A stretch of 64,000 nt of DNA from IMCC45349 sp047219225 (GTDB lineage Bacteria; Bacteroidota; Bacteroidia; Flavobacteriales; Flavobacteriaceae), in NCBI RefSeq assembly GCF_047219225.1, contig NZ_CP178208.1, forward strand, positions 2,046,001-2,110,000, read 5' to 3'. Of the stretch, positions 1-8,613 are shown piece after piece. Every line of letters starts with the position of its first letter. Position 1 is the first letter of the stretch. Position numbers and translations under genes: made by a program. Under the pieces are notes generated by a model. The model was not told the origin of the DNA. It worked only from the letters and a program-made list of their open reading frames with translations, and did no database searches.

Positions 1-396
1 TAATAACCAATCAAATTGCCAATCTTCAAACTCATGATAATGTCTATCCCATTTATCGGTTTTACTTCTATAAGCACTAGCAAACCACAATTTAAGAGGA
101 ACACTCATAACAATTTTATTTGTTTTAATTGATTGTAATACAGTAAATGGTGATAGTAAATGTTCAAATATTTCAAAAGCAGTTATAACATCTGCTTCTG
201 AATTTGTAATTGTAGAAGTATCTATATCTAAATCTTCTCCTTGTGTGTTTTCTACATTAAATCCTTCGGATTTCATAATTGTAGAAAAAGGATTTTCGAC
301 TCCTAAATCTAAAATATTTTCAGAAGTTGAAACATGTTTCTTTAAAAAATCAAGTGTTATTTTATACCTCTTATGAGGAAATTGACCTTCGTACAA
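1..396 (-). CDS. Class I SAM-dependent methyltransferase (5' part only; runs off the window)
   Basis: An open frame enters the window edge and reads as a methyltransferase. It has an N-terminal FPHKRYKITLDFLKKH segment, a glycine-bearing SAM-binding-like strand (NILDLGVENP), an acidic strand end and a hydrophobic AFEIFEHL segment like the post-SAM loop of methyltransferase_11/23 proteins. An in-frame TAA lies at 403-405, so translation must begin after it. The first credible start is TTG at 394-396, because the only in-frame ATG lies well inside the SAM fold. The gene begins 11 bases after the stop of the ketoacyl-synthase gene and is probably co-transcribed with it. The substrate cannot be told, and the C-terminal part is outside the window. 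Confidence 0.7.
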   Translation of the reverse strand, partial: MYEGQFPHKRYKITLDFLKKHVSTSENILDLGVENPFSTIMKSEGFNVENTQGEDLDIDTSTITNSEADVITAFEIFEHLLSPFTVLQSIKTNKIVMSVPLKLWFASAYRSKTDKWDRHYHEFEDWQFDWLL

Positions 397-407
397 AGCG
401 AGTTAAA

Positions 408-1466
408 TTAATATTTGTAAACAATAGCGTTGATATGCATTCCTGCACCAACACTTGCAAATATAATAACATCACCTTTGTTAAGTTTATGATTTTCTAA
501 TTTATTATTTTTTATAAGATCATAAAGGGTAGGTACAGTAGCAACCGAACTATTTCCTAATTTATGAATGCTCATAGGCATAATACCTTCTGGAACAGGT
601 GTTTTATAAAGTCTATAAAAGCGTTTGATAATCGCTTCATCCATTTTTTCATTGGCTTGATGTATCAATACTTTTTTAACATCTTTAATATCTACACCGC
701 TTTTGTCTAAACAAGTTTTCATTGCTTGAGGAACATTGTTTAATGCAAATTCATAGATTTTACGACCATGCATTTTAATATACCTTGTATCTCTGCACAA
801 TTCTTGATTGTTAGAATTCCCAAAGAACAAATAGTAGGCTTCATCATAAGTGAATGATGCTGTTTCATGTGCTAAAATTCCACCTTCGTCATCAGTTGCT
901 TCAATAATGGTAGCACCAGCTCCATCAGAGTAAATCATAGAATCTCTATCGTGTTTATCTACAACTCTTGATAAAGTTTCAGAACCAATAACCAAACACT
1001 TTTTAGCCATTCCTGCTTTAATAAATGCTTGAGCTTGAATAACACCTTCAACCCAACCTGGACATCCAAATAATATATCGTATGCTACACATTTTGGATT
1101 TTTAATTCGTAAGGCGTGTTTTACTCGCGAAGCTAAACAAGGTAAAATATCACTTTGAATAGCACCTGCTTTAACATCACCAAAATTATGTGCTACAATT
1201 ATATAATCTAATTCTTCTGGGTCAATGTTGGCATCGTTAATTGCTTTTTCGGCTGCTAATGCACCCAAATCTGAAGATGTTAAATGACCTTCGGCATAAC
1301 GACGTTCAACAATACCTGTTATAGCTTTAAATTTCTCAACTATTACCTCATTAGGATAGTCTATAGATGTTCCATCAGTGTTCAAAAATGCGTGTTGATG
1401 AAAGTCTTCATTCCTTTCAATAGTGTCAGGTATATAGCTTCCTGAGCCAGTAATACGAATATTCAT
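408..1466 (-). CDS. 3-oxoacyl-ACP synthase III family protein (FabH-like)
   Basis: Thiolase-fold condensing enzyme of the KAS III family, 352 residues, close to the normal length of FabH and its relatives. The Cys-His-Asn catalytic triad is visible: C135 in DILFGCPGW, H269 in VLIHQAN and N305 in KLGNSSVAT. Condensing enzymes of this type join an acyl-CoA or acyl-thioester primer to malonyl-ACP or another acceptor. The long N-terminal stretch before the ITGI-ERRY motif and the neighbouring methyltransferase suggest a specialised lipid or secondary-product role rather than primary fatty-acid initiation, but this is inference. The ATG start has good context, and a 61-base stem-loop lies just upstream. 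Confidence 0.88.
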   Translation of the reverse strand: MNIRITGSGSYIPDTIERNEDFHQHAFLNTDGTSIDYPNEVIVEKFKAITGIVERRYAEGHLTSSDLGALAAEKAINDANIDPEELDYIIVAHNFGDVKAGAIQSDILPCLASRVKHALRIKNPKCVAYDILFGCPGWVEGVIQAQAFIKAGMAKKCLVIGSETLSRVVDKHDRDSMIYSDGAGATIIEATDDEGGILAHETASFTYDEAYYLFFGNSNNQELCRDTRYIKMHGRKIYEFALNNVPQAMKTCLDKSGVDIKDVKKVLIHQANEKMDEAIIKRFYRLYKTPVPEGIMPMSIHKLGNSSVATVPTLYDLIKNNKLENHKLNKGDVIIFASVGAGMHINAIVYKY

Positions 1467-1472
1467 ATATAG

Positions 1473-1533
1473 TATTTGCCTTTAATTATTTGCTAATGTA
1501 GTGAATATAATAGCAAATAATTAAAGGCAAATA
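1473..1533. repeat. Long perfect inverted repeat (23-bp arms, 15-base loop)
   Basis: Bases 1473-1495 and 1511-1533 are exact reverse complements (arm begins TATTTGCCTTTAATTATTTG), separated by 15 bases. It occupies most of the 107-base gap between gcvP and the FabH-like gene, and its edge is 6 bases from the latter's start. No T-run follows it on the minus strand, so it does not look like a normal intrinsic terminator. It could be a regulatory or mRNA-stabilising hairpin, an operator, or a short MITE-like remnant. Confidence 0.9.
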
Positions 1534-1573
1534 TTGTAAGTTATTTTTTTACGATGTTCAACAAGATTTTTGT

Positions 1574-4420
1574 CTACATAAAATCCTCAATTGGAGCACA
1601 AGTACAAATTAAGTTTCTGTCTCCATATGCATCGTCAACACGTCTTACACTTGGCCAGAATTTATTATCTTTTACATACTCTAAAGGATAAGCAGCTTCC
1701 TCTCTTGTGTAAGGTAAATCCCACTCATTAGCTGTCAACATCTCTAATGTGTGTGGCGCATTTTTAAGCACGTTATTTGGGTTGTCTTTTGTAGCAGCTT
1801 CTATTTCTTTTCTAATAGAAATCATTGCATCACAAAAACGATCCATTTCAGCTTTACTTTCACTTTCTGTAGGCTCAATCATTAATGTTCCCGCTACTGG
1901 AAAAGAAACTGTAGGTGCGTGGAATCCATAGTCCATTAAACGTTTTGCAATGTCGCCAACTTCAATACCATTAGCTTTAAAAGCACGACAATCAACAATC
2001 ATTTCGTGAGCTGCTCTTCCTCTTTCGCCAGAATATAGTGTATCAAAATGACCCTGTAAACGCTCTTTTAAATAGTTTGCATTTAAAATAGCGATTCTAG
2101 TAGACTCTTTTAAGCCTTGAGCACCTAACATTTTAATATATCCATAAGATATTAGACAAGCTAAAGCTGATCCAAATGGTGCTGCAGAAATAGCTGTAAT
2201 AGCATTGTCTCCTCCAGAAGCAATTATTGGATTTCCAGGTAAGAAAGGTTTTAATTGCTCAGCAACACAAATAGGTCCAACTCCTGGGCCTCCACCTCCA
2301 TGAGGAATGGCAAAGGTTTTATGTAAGTTTAAGTGACAAACATCTGCTCCAATATTTCCAGGATTTGTTAATCCTACTTGAGCATTCATGTTTGCGCCAT
2401 CCATATAAACTTGACCACCATTATCGTGAATAATTTGTGTAATATCTTTGATAGAAGCTTCATACACACCATGTGTTGATGGATAAGTAACCATTAAACA
2501 CGAAAGGTTGTCTTTATGTAACTCTGCTTTTTCACGTAAATCGTCAACATCTATATTTCCTTCTTCAGTAGATTTTGTTACAACTACTTTCATTCCAGCC
2601 ATTACAGCACTTGCAGGATTTGTTCCGTGAGCTGATGATGGAATTAAACAAATATTTCTATGATGATCACCTCTTGATTCGTGGTATGCTTTAATAACCA
2701 TTAATCCAGCAAACTCACCTTGAGCTCCAGAGTTAGGTTGTAATGAAGTAGCAGCAAAACCAGTAATTTCAGTTAATTGGTCTTCTAATGTTTTTAAAGC
2801 AGTTAGGTAACCTTCAACTTGATTAGCTGGAGCAAAAGGATGTATATTTCCCCAGTTAGCCCAACTTAATGGTAGCATTTCGGCTGCAGCATTTAATTTC
2901 ATTGTACAAGAACCTAATGAAATCATAGAGTGATTTAATGATAAATCTTTACGCTCTAACTTTTTAATATAACGCATTAACTCTGTTTCTGAATGATGAG
3001 AGTTAAATACTTCGTTTTCTAAAAACGCTGAAGTTCTTGCAACGTTTTCAGGAATTATAGTGTGTTCTCCAATTTCTTGAATAGAAACAGCTTCTTTATT
3101 TTCAGTAGATGCAAATACATTAAGTATGTCATTTAAATCTGAAAGTGTTGTTGTTTCATTTATTGATATTGCAACTGTATTATTATTTGGATAATAGAAG
3201 TTGATATCATTAGCTTCTGCTAATTCTTTAATTTTAGAACTGTCTTCAACTTTTACTTGAATAGTGTCAAAAAATGAAGCATTTGTTTGTTCTAAACCTA
3301 AAAATTCTAAAGCATTTGCAAGTGTACAAGCTGAGTTGTGAACTTTATTAGCAATATATGTTAAGCCATTTGGTCCATGATACACTGCATACATTCCAGC
3401 CATAACAGCTAAAAGTACTTGAGCTGTACATATATTGGAAGTTGCTCTATCACGTTTAATGTGTTGCTCTCTTGTTTGAAGTGCCATACGTAAAGCACGA
3501 TTACCATCAGTGTCCTTTGTAACACCAATAATACGTCCAGGAATATTACGTTTGTAAGCTTCTTTGGTAGCAAAATAAGCTGCATGAGGACCACCATAAC
3601 CCATTGGAATACCAAAGCGTTGTGTTGTTCCAACTACAACATCTGCTCCAAATTTACCAGGAGCTTCAAGTTTTACTAAACTTAAAATATCGGCAGCTAC
3701 AGCTACTTTTATATCTGCAGCATTAGCTTTTGATATGAAATCTTCAATGTTTAATATTTCTCCTGATTTTCCAGGATATTGAACAATAGCACCAAAGTAT
3801 TCATTTGAAAAGTCAAATTCATCAGCGTTACCTACTACTAACTCCACCCCAATTGGAATAGCTCTTGTTTGAAGCACTGACAAGGTTTGCGGTAAGATAT
3901 CGTCTGAAACAAAGAATTTATTAACGTTTGCCTTTTTTTGAGCTCTTTCTCTAACAGCGAATAATAAAGCCATAGCTTCAGCAGCAGCAGTACCTTCATC
4001 TAAAAGTGAAGCATTTGCTAATTCCATTCCAGTAAGGTCTGTAACCATGGTTTGGAAATTAAGAAGAGCTTCTAATCTACCTTGAGCAATTTCTGCTTGA
4101 TAAGGTGTATAAGCTGTATACCAACCTGGATTTTCTAAAATATTACGTTGGATAACTGCTGGTAGGTTTGAAGGATGATAACCTAAACCTATATATGATT
4201 TATTAACTTTATTCTTTGAGGCAAGCTCATGAATATGGTTTAAATACTCTTGTTCACTTAAAGCTTTGTCAAGATTTAACTCGGTTTGAAGTCTTATATT
4301 ATCAGGAATAGTTTGATGAATAAGTTCGTCTATTGAGTCTAAACCAATTGTGTTTAACATGTCTTTATGGTCCGACTCTCTAGGTCCAATGTGTCTTAAC
4401 GAGAAAGTATCTGTATTCAT
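1574..4420 (-). CDS. gcvP: Glycine dehydrogenase (aminomethyl-transferring), P-protein of the glycine cleavage system
   Basis: PLP-dependent decarboxylase that removes CO2 from glycine and passes the aminomethyl group to lipoyl-GcvH. At 948 residues it is the full-length homodimeric form, with both halves fused. Family hallmarks seen: the N-terminal FSLRHIGPRESD motif, the GYHPSNLP segment, the SCTMKLNAAAEM motif, the PSSAHGTNPASAVMAGM segment and the PLP-binding lysine K701 in NLHKTFAIPHGGGGPG. It is monocistronic here, since gcvT and gcvH are not adjacent, which is common in Bacteroidota. A canonical TAATTTTG -7 element lies 26 bases upstream of the ATG. Confidence 0.98.
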   Translation of the reverse strand: MNTDTFSLRHIGPRESDHKDMLNTIGLDSIDELIHQTIPDNIRLQTELNLDKALSEQEYLNHIHELASKNKVNKSYIGLGYHPSNLPAVIQRNILENPGWYTAYTPYQAEIAQGRLEALLNFQTMVTDLTGMELANASLLDEGTAAAEAMALLFAVRERAQKKANVNKFFVSDDILPQTLSVLQTRAIPIGVELVVGNADEFDFSNEYFGAIVQYPGKSGEILNIEDFISKANAADIKVAVAADILSLVKLEAPGKFGADVVVGTTQRFGIPMGYGGPHAAYFATKEAYKRNIPGRIIGVTKDTDGNRALRMALQTREQHIKRDRATSNICTAQVLLAVMAGMYAVYHGPNGLTYIANKVHNSACTLANALEFLGLEQTNASFFDTIQVKVEDSSKIKELAEANDINFYYPNNNTVAISINETTTLSDLNDILNVFASTENKEAVSIQEIGEHTIIPENVARTSAFLENEVFNSHHSETELMRYIKKLERKDLSLNHSMISLGSCTMKLNAAAEMLPLSWANWGNIHPFAPANQVEGYLTALKTLEDQLTEITGFAATSLQPNSGAQGEFAGLMVIKAYHESRGDHHRNICLIPSSAHGTNPASAVMAGMKVVVTKSTEEGNIDVDDLREKAELHKDNLSCLMVTYPSTHGVYEASIKDITQIIHDNGGQVYMDGANMNAQVGLTNPGNIGADVCHLNLHKTFAIPHGGGGPGVGPICVAEQLKPFLPGNPIIASGGDNAITAISAAPFGSALACLISYGYIKMLGAQGLKESTRIAILNANYLKERLQGHFDTLYSGERGRAAHEMIVDCRAFKANGIEVGDIAKRLMDYGFHAPTVSFPVAGTLMIEPTESESKAEMDRFCDAMISIRKEIEAATKDNPNNVLKNAPHTLEMLTANEWDLPYTREEAAYPLEYVKDNKFWPSVRRVDDAYGDRNLICTCAPIEDFM

Positions 4421-4446
4421 AGTTAGTTATGTTGTATTTTGATGAG

Positions 4447-4454
4447 CAAAATTA
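4447..4454 (-). promoter_or_regulatory. -7 promoter element of gcvP
   Basis: TAATTTTG on the minus strand matches the Bacteroidota -7 consensus TAnnTTTG exactly. It sits 26 bases upstream of the gcvP start codon, giving a short leader. Confidence 0.65.
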
Positions 4455-4528
4455 CACAATTTTAGTGTTTTTAAATGACTAATTTTTGAAAGTTTTTAAG
4501 CAAATATTTGGTTTATTAACAGTTTAAC

Positions 4529-4536
4529 TATTTTTG
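4529..4536 (+). promoter_or_regulatory. -7 promoter element directly before the UbiA-like gene
   Basis: TATTTTTG matches TAnnTTTG exactly, and a TTTGG lies about 20 bases upstream as a possible -33 element. Only four bases separate the box from the ATG at 4541, so transcription would start at or next to the start codon and the mRNA would be leaderless. Confidence 0.6.
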
Positions 4537-4540
4537 TGAT

Positions 4541-5368
4541 ATGACCACACTAAAACGGTTTTTAGATTTTTATATAAACAGTAGTATTCATGTTGCTTTA
4601 GCTGTTTGTAGTTTGGCTATAATTACATGTTTTAACTTTAATGTTGAAGTTGATATAAACCTAATTTGTTTCTTGTTTTTTTCGACTATTACTGGTTATA
4701 ATTTTGTTAAGTATTTTGGGTTAGCTAAGTTTCATCATAGAAGTTTAGCCAATTGGTTAAAATATATTCAACTATTTTCTTTAGTCGCCTTTTTTGCTCT
4801 TATATATTTTACGTTTAAGTTGAATGTTAATGTAATATTTATTCTTTGTGGTTTAGGGTTGATTACTTTTTTATATGCTATTCCTTTTTTACCAAAAAAG
4901 TATTTTCTAGATAAGAGTAAAAATTTAAGGACTGTAAGTGGACTAAAAATTCATGTAATAGCATTTGTATGGTCTATTACAACTGTAATAATTCCTATAG
5001 TTAATCAAGATTATGTTATCGATTTTGATGTTGTAATAACTACGATACAAAGATTTCTATTTGTTTTAATTGTAATGCTACCTTTTGAAATAAGAGATAT
5101 GAAGTATGATAGTTTGAAATTGGGAACTATTCCGCAACGAATAGGAATAAAACAAACAAAGCTTATTGGAATAGTATTGATTGTTTTAATGTTACTCTTA
5201 GAGTTTTTGAAAGACGAGTTCTACTATGATCAATTAATGATTTTAGTAATAATTATGTTTGTTACAGGAATATTATTGTGGTATAGTACTATAAAGCAAA
5301 AGGCTTATTATAGCTCATTTTGGGTAGAAAGTATTCCAGTGTTTTGGTTGTTATTATGCTTGTTGTAG
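4541..5368 (+). CDS. Divergent UbiA-like polytopic membrane protein
   Basis: 275 residues, almost entirely hydrophobic, with about eight predicted membrane segments. The arrangement resembles the UbiA prenyltransferase superfamily: an early cytosolic loop after helix 2 (here GYNFVKYFGLAKFHHRS, where UbiA proteins have NDxxDxxxD) and a second acidic loop (PFEIRDMKYDSLKLGTIPQRIG, resembling the second DxxxD motif plus the following KLG-RIG helix). The first Asp-rich motif is not intact, so prenyltransferase activity is uncertain. It is a single-gene unit, divergent from gcvP and convergent with the anti-sigma-like gene, with only one base between the two stop codons. Confidence 0.6.
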   Translation: MTTLKRFLDFYINSSIHVALAVCSLAIITCFNFNVEVDINLICFLFFSTITGYNFVKYFGLAKFHHRSLANWLKYIQLFSLVAFFALIYFTFKLNVNVIFILCGLGLITFLYAIPFLPKKYFLDKSKNLRTVSGLKIHVIAFVWSITTVIIPIVNQDYVIDFDVVITTIQRFLFVLIVMLPFEIRDMKYDSLKLGTIPQRIGIKQTKLIGIVLIVLMLLLEFLKDEFYYDQLMILVIIMFVTGILLWYSTIKQKAYYSSFWVESIPVFWLLLCLL

Positions 5369-5369
5369 C

Positions 5370-5627
5370 TTAATGATTTTGAAGCTCTTTTTCGAAAGAT
5401 TCTTTTATTTGAGCTTTTTCGAAAGGTTTTAAACAATCTACTTTAGGGTCTTTAGTGAGCTTGGTTAGTTTAGCATTTCGTTTGGTGTATTCTCTACAAG
5501 CTTTACAATAAATTAAATGAATGTTTAGTTTGATTTTTTCCCACAAAGTAGATTCTTTGTACTGTGTTTTATCGCAAGTATGATTTGCTTCTTCACAAGG
5601 AATAAATATGCTGTTCTTTTTACTCAT
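5370..5627 (-). CDS. Small zinc-binding anti-sigma-factor-like protein
   Basis: 85 residues containing a H37-x3-C41-x2-C44 motif (HLIYCKAC), the signature of the ZAS zinc-binding anti-sigma fold, plus C11, H16 and C18 near the N terminus. No membrane segment follows, so it would be a soluble, ZAS-only protein. It lies 9 bases downstream of an ECF-type sigma-factor gene on the same strand, the usual arrangement for a sigma/anti-sigma pair. Sequestration of the sigma factor is inferred from this context and the motif. The C-terminal 40 residues are charged and resemble nothing I recognise. Confidence 0.65.
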   Translation of the reverse strand: MSKKNSIFIPCEEANHTCDKTQYKESTLWEKIKLNIHLIYCKACREYTKRNAKLTKLTKDPKVDCLKPFEKAQIKESFEKELQNH

Positions 5628-5636
5628 TTTAATTAT

Positions 5637-6191
5637 TTATAACCAGTTTTTTTCTAAACATGAAGCTAATGCTGTTCTAGCTCTATGTATTATAACCCAA
5701 AGATTAGACGCTGTAATATCTAATTCATTACAAATTGCTTCAGTTTCATAACCTAAAAGTGTTTTCATCTTAAAAACTTCAGCTTGTTTTTCAGGTAATT
5801 TAGATAAACAAGCATGAATTGCTGCACCTAACTCAACATTTTCAATTGAGTCTTCAGCCGTTTTATCAAATGGATCAGCAACACGTTTTTCTAACCAGCT
5901 ACCTTCTTCATCGTTATCATTGTTAAAATTAACTCTTACTTCGGCTTGACCTTTTTTAGAGTTTATTTTACGATAGTAATCTATAATTTTTCGTTTTAAA
6001 ATAGAAATTAGCCAAGTACGTTCGCTAGCTTCTCCTTTAAAATTTTTCATAGATTTTAAACCAGCAAAAAAAGTGTCTTGAACCAAGTCTTGAGCAGTCT
6101 CCCTATCTCTAACTCTTGTAATAGTGTAGTTAAAGAGGTAGTCTGAATACAAGTCTATCCATTTATTTGGATTTAATTGATGGTTTGGCAT
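5637..6191 (-). CDS. ECF-type RNA polymerase sigma-70 factor
   Basis: 184 residues with the two ECF domains. Sigma region 2 covers roughly residues 10-75 (LFNYTITRVRDRETAQDLVQDTF, then FKGEASERTWLISILKRKIIDYYRK). Sigma region 4 covers roughly 125-180 (LPEKQAEVFKMKTLLGYETE, then a helix-turn-helix ending in HRARTAL). The charged linker around residues 80-110 is typical. It directs RNA polymerase to an unknown regulon. It is co-transcribed with the ZAS-like small protein, and its own promoter has a canonical TATTTTTG element. Confidence 0.92.
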   Translation of the reverse strand: MPNHQLNPNKWIDLYSDYLFNYTITRVRDRETAQDLVQDTFFAGLKSMKNFKGEASERTWLISILKRKIIDYYRKINSKKGQAEVRVNFNNDNDEEGSWLEKRVADPFDKTAEDSIENVELGAAIHACLSKLPEKQAEVFKMKTLLGYETEAICNELDITASNLWVIIHRARTALASCLEKNWL

Positions 6192-6213
6192 ATACAGATT
6201 TAGTTTGCTTTAC

Positions 6214-6221
6214 CAAAAATA
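6214..6221 (-). promoter_or_regulatory. -7 promoter element of the ECF sigma gene
   Basis: TATTTTTG on the minus strand is an exact TAnnTTTG match, 22 bases upstream of the sigma-factor ATG. It looks like a housekeeping promoter rather than an obvious ECF autoregulated one. Confidence 0.55.
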
Positions 6222-6267
6222 GAAATAAAACTGAATATGTTGGCTTTTTATGAAAAGTTTAAAACTA

Positions 6268-6969
6268 TTAATTATAAATTGGATTTATAATACGCTTTTT
6301 TTCAACTGTTATTTCTGAACCTAAAGCTAAGAATACTGATGATGGTTTTTTATTTTTTAAAACACTAAAGGGTTTACCATAGTTAAGTTCAAAGTCAATA
6401 TTCAAGTTATAGTTTATAACTTCTTTTTGCTTCCACTTTGGGTGTTTTACTTCGTACTCATAGGTTTTGTTTTTATGTTTTGTATAACCATAGTAATGCT
6501 CTGCAATAAATTCGGCTTCAGAGTTTTCTTTTAAAGGAATATCTATATCTAAAGTGTTTACCGAAAACTCTTGCTTAACATCATTTACATACCATTGATA
6601 CAAATAATGATTTGATACTTCATCATTAATATGCTTCATTTTATGAGTTATATAGTGCTCATTATAAACTGTATTTGCTATAAATGTAATGAGAGGTTTA
6701 GGTACAATTTCCTTAATAAAAACCACTCCACGTTTGTTATTATGTTTTACATAAAAGCGAAGGTTGACTTCTTCAAAGTTAATGTGATATGGTAGTTTTA
6801 AACCTAGTACTTTTGTATTTTTAAACATAAAGCCTACTAAGCTAACAAAGCATTTACCATTATAGAAATCTAGCTCTGTTCCTAAGGGTAAATAAGGCTT
6901 TAGTATGTTTGGATCAATTTCATAATTAATCATTATTAGGTTTTTCCAATGTGCTTTAAGGAATGTCAT
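6268..6969 (-). CDS. DUF2071 family protein (YqjF-like)
   Basis: 233 residues. The start MTFLKAHWKNLIMINYEIDP followed by ILKPYLPLGTELDFYNGKCFVSLVGF and the NLRFYVK segment are typical of DUF2071, a family distantly related in fold to acetoacetate decarboxylases and of unknown function. The ATG overlaps the stop of the upstream epimerase gene by four bases (ATGA), so the two are translationally coupled. It is the last gene of the GbsR-led operon. No signal peptide or membrane helix is visible. Confidence 0.85.
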   Translation of the reverse strand: MTFLKAHWKNLIMINYEIDPNILKPYLPLGTELDFYNGKCFVSLVGFMFKNTKVLGLKLPYHINFEEVNLRFYVKHNNKRGVVFIKEIVPKPLITFIANTVYNEHYITHKMKHINDEVSNHYLYQWYVNDVKQEFSVNTLDIDIPLKENSEAEFIAEHYYGYTKHKNKTYEYEVKHPKWKQKEVINYNLNIDFELNYGKPFSVLKNKKPSSVFLALGSEITVEKKRIINPIYN

Positions 6970-7865
6970 AGCGTTAAATTTTTAAGAGCATTTTCAATGT
7001 TTGTAAATTTAAATTTGAAACTATTTTTAAGTAGTTGTTCTGGAACTACATTTCTGCTTTTAAGAACCAATTCAGTTTCGGTGCCAATTAACTTAGCGCC
7101 TAATTTTAATAGCGCGTTTGGTTGAGAAATGCCAAAAGGAATATTTAATGATTTTCTCATTTTATCCATTAAGGTTTTATTGTTTGTTGGTTTAGGTGCA
7201 CATAAATTAAAATTACCTTTTAGTGATGTGTTTTTGATTAAGAATTCGACCGCACGAGCAAAATCTAACTCATGTATCCAACTTACTTTTTGCTTACCAT
7301 GACCTTGTTTGCCACCTAAACCAAGTTTAGTTAAAAATTTTAAAGGTCTATAAGCGCCACCATTTTTGCCAAACACGATAGCTGTTCTTAAAGCGATTTT
7401 ACGTGTTTTGGGATTTGTTATAGAATAAAATGTGTTTTCCCAAGCTTTAGCAATATTCATTGAAAAATCATTTCCAGTTTCTCCATTAATTTCTGTCATT
7501 TCTTTATTATAAGAATGATTATATATGGTTGCTGTTGAAGCATTCATCCATAATTTTGGAGGGTTTTCGCAAAGATTTATTGCTAAACCTAATATGTTTG
7601 TTGAGTTAATTCTTGAGTCGTAAATAAGTTTTTTGTTTTTTTGATTATATCTGCAATCAACAGATTTACCAGCAAGATTTATTATAACATCTGTATGTTC
7701 TAATATTTTAGTCCATTCTCCTAAGTCTTTACCATTCCAATATATGTGGTTTGATTTTTTTGGATTTCTAGTTAGAATTATAACTTGATACCCTTTTTTT
7801 GTAAAGTGGTTTTCTAAGGTTTTACCTAGAAAACCACTTCCACCAGCTATAACTATTAGCATCAT
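6966..7865 (-). CDS. TIGR01777 family NAD(P)-dependent epimerase/oxidoreductase
   Basis: Extended short-chain dehydrogenase of the TIGR01777 (YfcH-like) family. The nucleotide-binding motif IAGGSGFLGKTL opens the protein, followed by INLAGKSV and the SRINST helix typical of the family. The C-terminal PNALLKLGAKLIG...LKSRNVVPEQLL region matches DUF1731. The frame extends further upstream, but residues before MMLIVIAGG read as the overlapping membrane-protein gene in another frame. I place the start at 7865, where ATG overlaps the upstream TGA (ATGA). The substrate is unknown in this family. Confidence 0.9.
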   Translation of the reverse strand: MMLIVIAGGSGFLGKTLENHFTKKGYQVIILTRNPKKSNHIYWNGKDLGEWTKILEHTDVIINLAGKSVDCRYNQKNKKLIYDSRINSTNILGLAINLCENPPKLWMNASTATIYNHSYNKEMTEINGETGNDFSMNIAKAWENTFYSITNPKTRKIALRTAIVFGKNGGAYRPLKFLTKLGLGGKQGHGKQKVSWIHELDFARAVEFLIKNTSLKGNFNLCAPKPTNNKTLMDKMRKSLNIPFGISQPNALLKLGAKLIGTETELVLKSRNVVPEQLLKNSFKFKFTNIENALKNLTL

Positions 7866-8206
7866 TTTTTTTGAATTAAATATGTGAGATATACAGAATA
7901 TGTAGCAATACACATTGGTAAAATAAATACTAGAGGAATTAGTAAGTAACTAGTATAGATTTCAAAGTAGCCTACAATTGACATTAAAGCTATAATCGTT
8001 AATGTAAATAGCCAATATAATTTTAGCAGATACGTTTGCTTTTTAGTGAGCCTATTAATGAAAATCACTAGTATTATTCCTATTATTAATTGTGTAATAC
8101 CTAATAGTATTTGAGCATACATGCCTAAAAAAGCATATTTTATAGTAATGTATGGAATGATTGTTATTAAGTATACAATTGTATTTATATAATGTATTAG
8201 TTTCAT
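7862..8206 (-). CDS. Small polytopic membrane protein of unknown function
   Basis: 114 residues with about four hydrophobic helices, and a short basic loop (INRLTKKQTYL) around residues 50-60. I do not recognise a family. It overlaps its upstream neighbour by four bases and its downstream neighbour (the epimerase) by four bases, so it is a real, coupled member of the operon. No lipobox or signal peptide is seen. Confidence 0.7.
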   Translation of the reverse strand: MKLIHYINTIVYLITIIPYITIKYAFLGMYAQILLGITQLIIGIILVIFINRLTKKQTYLLKLYWLFTLTIIALMSIVGYFEIYTSYLLIPLVFILPMCIATYSVYLTYLIQKK

Positions 8207-8607
8207 TGTTCTTTTTTATAAAGTTGCGTTGTAATAGGTGTTCTAAGGCTTTGCTTTGACTTTCGTCTTCCTCTAAAGAATAGGAATAGGTTTAAAAATA
8301 ACATTAAGCCTAAGTAAATGGTAAAGCCACCAATTTTCATACTTAACATCTCCATTAATGTTTGATAACTTAAATCGTTTGAATGGTAATAAAGTTTCAT
8401 AATGTATAATGCAAAGCCAATATTTATTAGATAAAAACCTATTTCAAATAATTTATTGGTTGCTAGAGCAATGCCTTCATTGCCTTTAAATATATCTATC
8501 ATAAATAAGCGACCATTTTTAAATAATGCTTTTGATACATAAATTGTTAATGTGATAACAATTGGTAGATAGATTAAATAACCGATTACAATTTTTGTGT
8601 TTTCCAT
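8203..8607 (-). CDS. Small membrane protein, paralogue of the next upstream gene
   Basis: 134 residues with about three membrane helices and a basic C-terminal tail (FFRGRRKSKQSLR). The segments YLIYLPIVITLTIYVSKALF, KNGRLFMIDIF and NKLFEIGFYLINIGFALYIM align with YLIYLPVIAFIMLKVGWLF, KNGEVFLISLL and NNLLLIGYYLVNLGYAILTI in the 116-residue protein encoded just upstream, so the two are tandem paralogues. No catalytic motif is visible. It is coupled by ATGA overlap to the following gene. Function unknown. Confidence 0.75.
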   Translation of the reverse strand: MENTKIVIGYLIYLPIVITLTIYVSKALFKNGRLFMIDIFKGNEGIALATNKLFEIGFYLINIGFALYIMKLYYHSNDLSYQTLMEMLSMKIGGFTIYLGLMLFLNLFLFFRGRRKSKQSLRTPITTQLYKKEQ

Positions 8608-8613
8608 GATGTA

